DNA from: G963664225 sp964538065
Lineage (GTDB): Bacteria; Verrucomicrobiota; Verrucomicrobiia; Limisphaerales; UBA1319
Length of the DNA: 64,000 nucleotides
Assembly (NCBI GenBank): GCA_964538065.1
Contig: CAZIDG010000001.1
Coordinates: forward strand, 1 to 64,000
Reading direction: 5' to 3'
The position numbers and the translations under genes were made by a program. The notes under the pieces were generated by a model that was not told the DNA's origin, did no database searches, and saw only the letters and a list, made by a program, of their open reading frames with translations. Every line of letters starts with the position of its first letter. Position 1 is the first letter of the stretch. This document shows positions 61,677-64,000 of this stretch, piece after piece.

Positions 61677-63317
61677 ATGCCTGAACATGTTCGTTCCGAG
61701 CGCAATATTCGGCGCTCTCTCACCAACTGCCTCTGTTTGAGTGCTTTGTTGGCCGGTAGTTACATCGGGGTCTCGACCGTTTCAGCCCAAACTGTCGTGG
61801 CCGACTTCCAGTTCAATGAGGGAAAGGGATCTGTCACCCGCAGTGCCACGAATAATCTGGCGGGCACTCTGGGTTTGACCGTTGATACGGCATTATTGCC
61901 CGTGTCCTCAACTGATTCCCCCTCTGGTAATGCAAACGACAAGAGCCTTCTGCTCAGCGGCGATTCTGCACCCTTGGTGGATGATTCCAATGCACCCGTG
62001 CTGAATCTGCTTACCCAGGCGATGACCATTGAAGTTTGGGCCAAGCGCGACGGAACGGATGATCGTGCGATCGTGGGCCTTGCTTCCTATGGCGCCTCCT
62101 ACAAATTGGGCATCATGACGGGTGGTGAATTGGTTTTCACGCTCTTTGGCGTTGTTGACGTCATGAGCGGCCAATACCTGTATCCTGATGAATGGCATCA
62201 TTTGGCTGCCGCGTGGGAGCCCGGCGTTGGGGTGACCTTCTATGTTGATGGAAATGCCACCTTTGTGGAGGCCACCAATTCAATGCGCGCGTTTTGGCAC
62301 AATCGGTTTTCGATTGGGGCTGAGGGTGAGGACAATGCCTTCAAAGGCAACCTCGATCGTATGCGCGTGCACAAGGCGCTGTTGACCCCTGAGGAACTGG
62401 ACAGTGTTGCTGGCACCCCCAAGGCGCCGCTGGCCAGCACGGTTGTGGCCTACAACTTCAACGAATCCGCCATGCCGTTCCATAGTGCGGTGACGCCGGA
62501 CCGTCCCACATACACGACCTCGTCGGAATACAAAGCCGCCTTGGTCGCCCCCACCTGGGTGAAGGATTCTCCAACCGGCGGTGATAGCGATTACTGCCTT
62601 GAATTCAATGGTGCTGCCGCACAACGAGTTGTGGTGGACGATCCCAACATGGCATTAAACTTTGACCCGGGCAGTTTTACGATTGAGGCCTGGGTGAAGT
62701 ATGGCGCCCTGACTGGAGATCGGTCGGTCCTGTTCGGTAATAATGGGCCTGGTGGTGCCGTCTCCTTCTCGGTGACCGCACAGCGCAAGTTGTTTGCCAC
62801 GGCCTATGCCATCGCCGACGTACCTTCGAATGCCTCGATTCCTGATGATGGCCAGTGGCATCATGTGGCGGTTGTGCATGAAAACGGCAAGGAACTGCGT
62901 TTCTATGTGGATGGTGTTCTGGGCGATACCGTTCCATTCACCTCTGGTGTCAAGCTCAACGATCCTGACCACATGCAGACCAGTTTCTACATTGGCAGCG
63001 AAAACTATGGCTGGACCCCCTACACGGGTCGCATGGATCGCGTGCGCGTGACCAAAGGTGTGGTGGCTGCGGACAAGTTGGACTTCCGGGCCATTCCTGG
63101 AGTGGATCCTTCGGCGCCGGAATTGAGCATTCGCACGATGGTGGAAATCTCCTGGGCGACCTTGCCTGCGGGGTATAAACTGCAAGCCACGGCCAACCCT
63201 GCCGATCCCACCTCCTGGGCCTTTGCCACGAATACTCCCTACCTTTCGGAGGGATTGTATAAGTACTATGTGCCCACGACGGCCAGCAAGATGTTCTATC
63301 GGCTCGTGAAGCCGTAA
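61677..63317 (+). CDS. Secreted protein with two LamG-like domains
   Basis: A 546-residue exported protein. A signal peptide (about residues 10-37, ending STVSAQT) is followed by two LamG/concanavalin-like domains: first about 38-250 (ADFQFNEGKGS, TIEVWAKRDG, PDEWHHLAAAWE, FYVDGNATF), second about 255-490 (TIEAWVKYGAL, DGQWHHVAVVHENG, FYVDGVLGD). The C-terminus (GYKLQATANPADPTSW to FYRLVKP) is the shared short module of secreted proteins here. Such proteins bind glycans or are structural. The ATG at 61677 is used because the paralogue has no frame further up. It has its own terminator. Confidence 0.86.
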   Translation: MPEHVRSERNIRRSLTNCLCLSALLAGSYIGVSTVSAQTVVADFQFNEGKGSVTRSATNNLAGTLGLTVDTALLPVSSTDSPSGNANDKSLLLSGDSAPLVDDSNAPVLNLLTQAMTIEVWAKRDGTDDRAIVGLASYGASYKLGIMTGGELVFTLFGVVDVMSGQYLYPDEWHHLAAAWEPGVGVTFYVDGNATFVEATNSMRAFWHNRFSIGAEGEDNAFKGNLDRMRVHKALLTPEELDSVAGTPKAPLASTVVAYNFNESAMPFHSAVTPDRPTYTTSSEYKAALVAPTWVKDSPTGGDSDYCLEFNGAAAQRVVVDDPNMALNFDPGSFTIEAWVKYGALTGDRSVLFGNNGPGGAVSFSVTAQRKLFATAYAIADVPSNASIPDDGQWHHVAVVHENGKELRFYVDGVLGDTVPFTSGVKLNDPDHMQTSFYIGSENYGWTPYTGRMDRVRVTKGVVAADKLDFRAIPGVDPSAPELSIRTMVEISWATLPAGYKLQATANPADPTSWAFATNTPYLSEGLYKYYVPTTASKMFYRLVKP

Positions 63318-63358
63318 GACGCTTCCCCTTGGTCGTCCCGGTTGGGATGACACGATTC

Positions 63359-63400
63359 AAGCCCGCCTTGTGTGATGCATGAGGCGGGCTTTTCTGTTTT
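63359..63400 (+). terminator. Intrinsic terminator of the first LamG gene
   Basis: AAGCCCGCCT at 63359-63368 pairs with AGGCGGGCTT at 63382-63391 with a 13-base loop, followed by TTCTGTTTT. It is about 40 bases after the stop. Confidence 0.92.
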
Positions 63401-63563
63401 GCGTCTGATCTTGTTCATTCAGGAACCACCTTCGGCTGTTGCAGTTTTACATGTCGCTCTCTGGTAAATATGCTTGCATTGACTGCAAAGGCTGGTTACA
63501 TAGGGAACATCTACAGCAGTCCCGGGTAAGTGTGTTGCGATGACACCCTCAATGGGCTTAAAA

Positions 63564-63721
63564 TGCAGCATTTATTCAGAGGGGAGACTTGTGTGGATGA
63601 CGATGGTGACGGGCCTGCCAAGTGATCCCCGCTCGACCACCTCGTTCTCATGAGCATGGGCCGAATGATTGCCCAAAAAGAATGGGCTGTTGATTCGCGC
63701 GGGGATTGGAGACAAGTACAT
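63564..63721 (+). promoter_or_regulatory. Second copy of the LamG leader
   Basis: The stretch before the second LamG gene aligns with the leader before the first (about 61493-61676). Copy two has a better ribosome binding site, GGAGA at 63708-63712, 9 bases before the ATG. Conservation outside coding DNA suggests that the promoter and untranslated leader were duplicated together with the gene. The rest of the 404-base gap (63318-63721) holds only the terminator. Confidence 0.65.
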
Positions 63722-64000
63722 ATGCCTGAACATGTTAGTTCCGAGCGCAACCATCGCCGCTCCCTTACGCACGGCCTCTGTCTGAGTCTGCTCTTGGCCG
63801 GTAGTTACGTTGGTGTTTCGACCGCATCAGCCCAAACCGTCGTAGCTGATTTCCAGTTCAACGAAGGAACAGGTTCGGTAACTCGCAGTGCCACCAATAA
63901 TTTGACTGGTACTCTTGGGGCGGTAGTCGATCCTGCGACCTTCCCTGTTTCCTCCACTGATTCACCGTCGGGCAGCGCTACTGACAAGAGTCTTCTCTTG
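63722..64000 (+). CDS. Second LamG-like secreted protein (partial, cut by right edge)
   Basis: The first 93 codons of a paralogue of the preceding gene. It begins MPEHVSSERNHRRSLTHGL against MPEHVRSERNIRRSLTNCL, has the same signal peptide (STASAQT), and continues VVADFQFNEGTGSVTRSATN. At the nucleotide level the two are similar over the visible part (roughly four bases in five by eye). The rest lies beyond the window, so the number of LamG domains is not known. Tandem duplication is the simplest explanation. Confidence 0.9.
   Translation, partial: MPEHVSSERNHRRSLTHGLCLSLLLAGSYVGVSTASAQTVVADFQFNEGTGSVTRSATNNLTGTLGAVVDPATFPVSSTDSPSGSATDKSLLL

Overview
The window looks like a chromosomal segment of a Verrucomicrobiota bacterium. 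Evidence for this is a prepilin-type protein with the phylum's typical N-terminal sequence and a C-terminal FADGH motif, large secreted proteins built from Ig-like, LamG and beta-helix modules ending in a short C-terminal YRL/FRL-type module, ThuA and GH127 proteins, a fused SecDF, and ParE/ParC of the short type. The assignment rests on protein style only. No rRNA, tRNA, CRISPR array, insertion sequence or prophage was seen.

Left part (1-17 kb): an EcsC-like gene runs off the left edge. A + strand series follows: yajC, secDF, a TerC-family gene, an ExoD-family gene, recJ and ispD, with several tight junctions. Next come exported proteins: a membrane-anchored PD40/TPR protein with a c-type heme motif, an Hcp-fold protein with a Sec signal peptide, a secreted GW-repeat protein, and a GH101/GH129-like glycosidase facing a GH127 beta-L-arabinofuranosidase.

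17-32 kb: a 1793-residue secreted beta-helix/Ig-like protein, sixA, a DJ-1/PfpI protein, an HTH/zinc-ribbon protein, a membrane trio ending in a DUF2330 protein, an Lrp/AsnC regulator, a secreted metallo-beta-lactamase-fold protein and a KefB-like antiporter.

32-52.7 kb: ThuA, an esterase, and a - strand Fe-S cluster (NifS-like, Mrp, MIP18/SufT-like) in which the NifS-like protein has Arg in place of the PLP lysine. Then isochorismatase, infA, gamma carbonic anhydrase, purM, Nudix, SDR, ilvA, a prepilin-like protein, parC/parE, eno, a plant-type glucuronokinase coupled to galU, and hemW.

52.7-64 kb: a 14-repeat LVIVD propeller protein, an MFS transporter, fabI, rsmH, hemB, a tail-anchored FHA protein, carA, and two tandem paralogous LamG proteins sharing a conserved leader, the second cut by the right edge.

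Most genes are core metabolism or envelope biogenesis. The most unusual items are the lysine-less NifS-like protein in an Fe-S carrier cluster, the secreted Hcp with no type VI genes around it, and the glucuronokinase-galU pair, which reads as a UDP-glucuronate salvage route.
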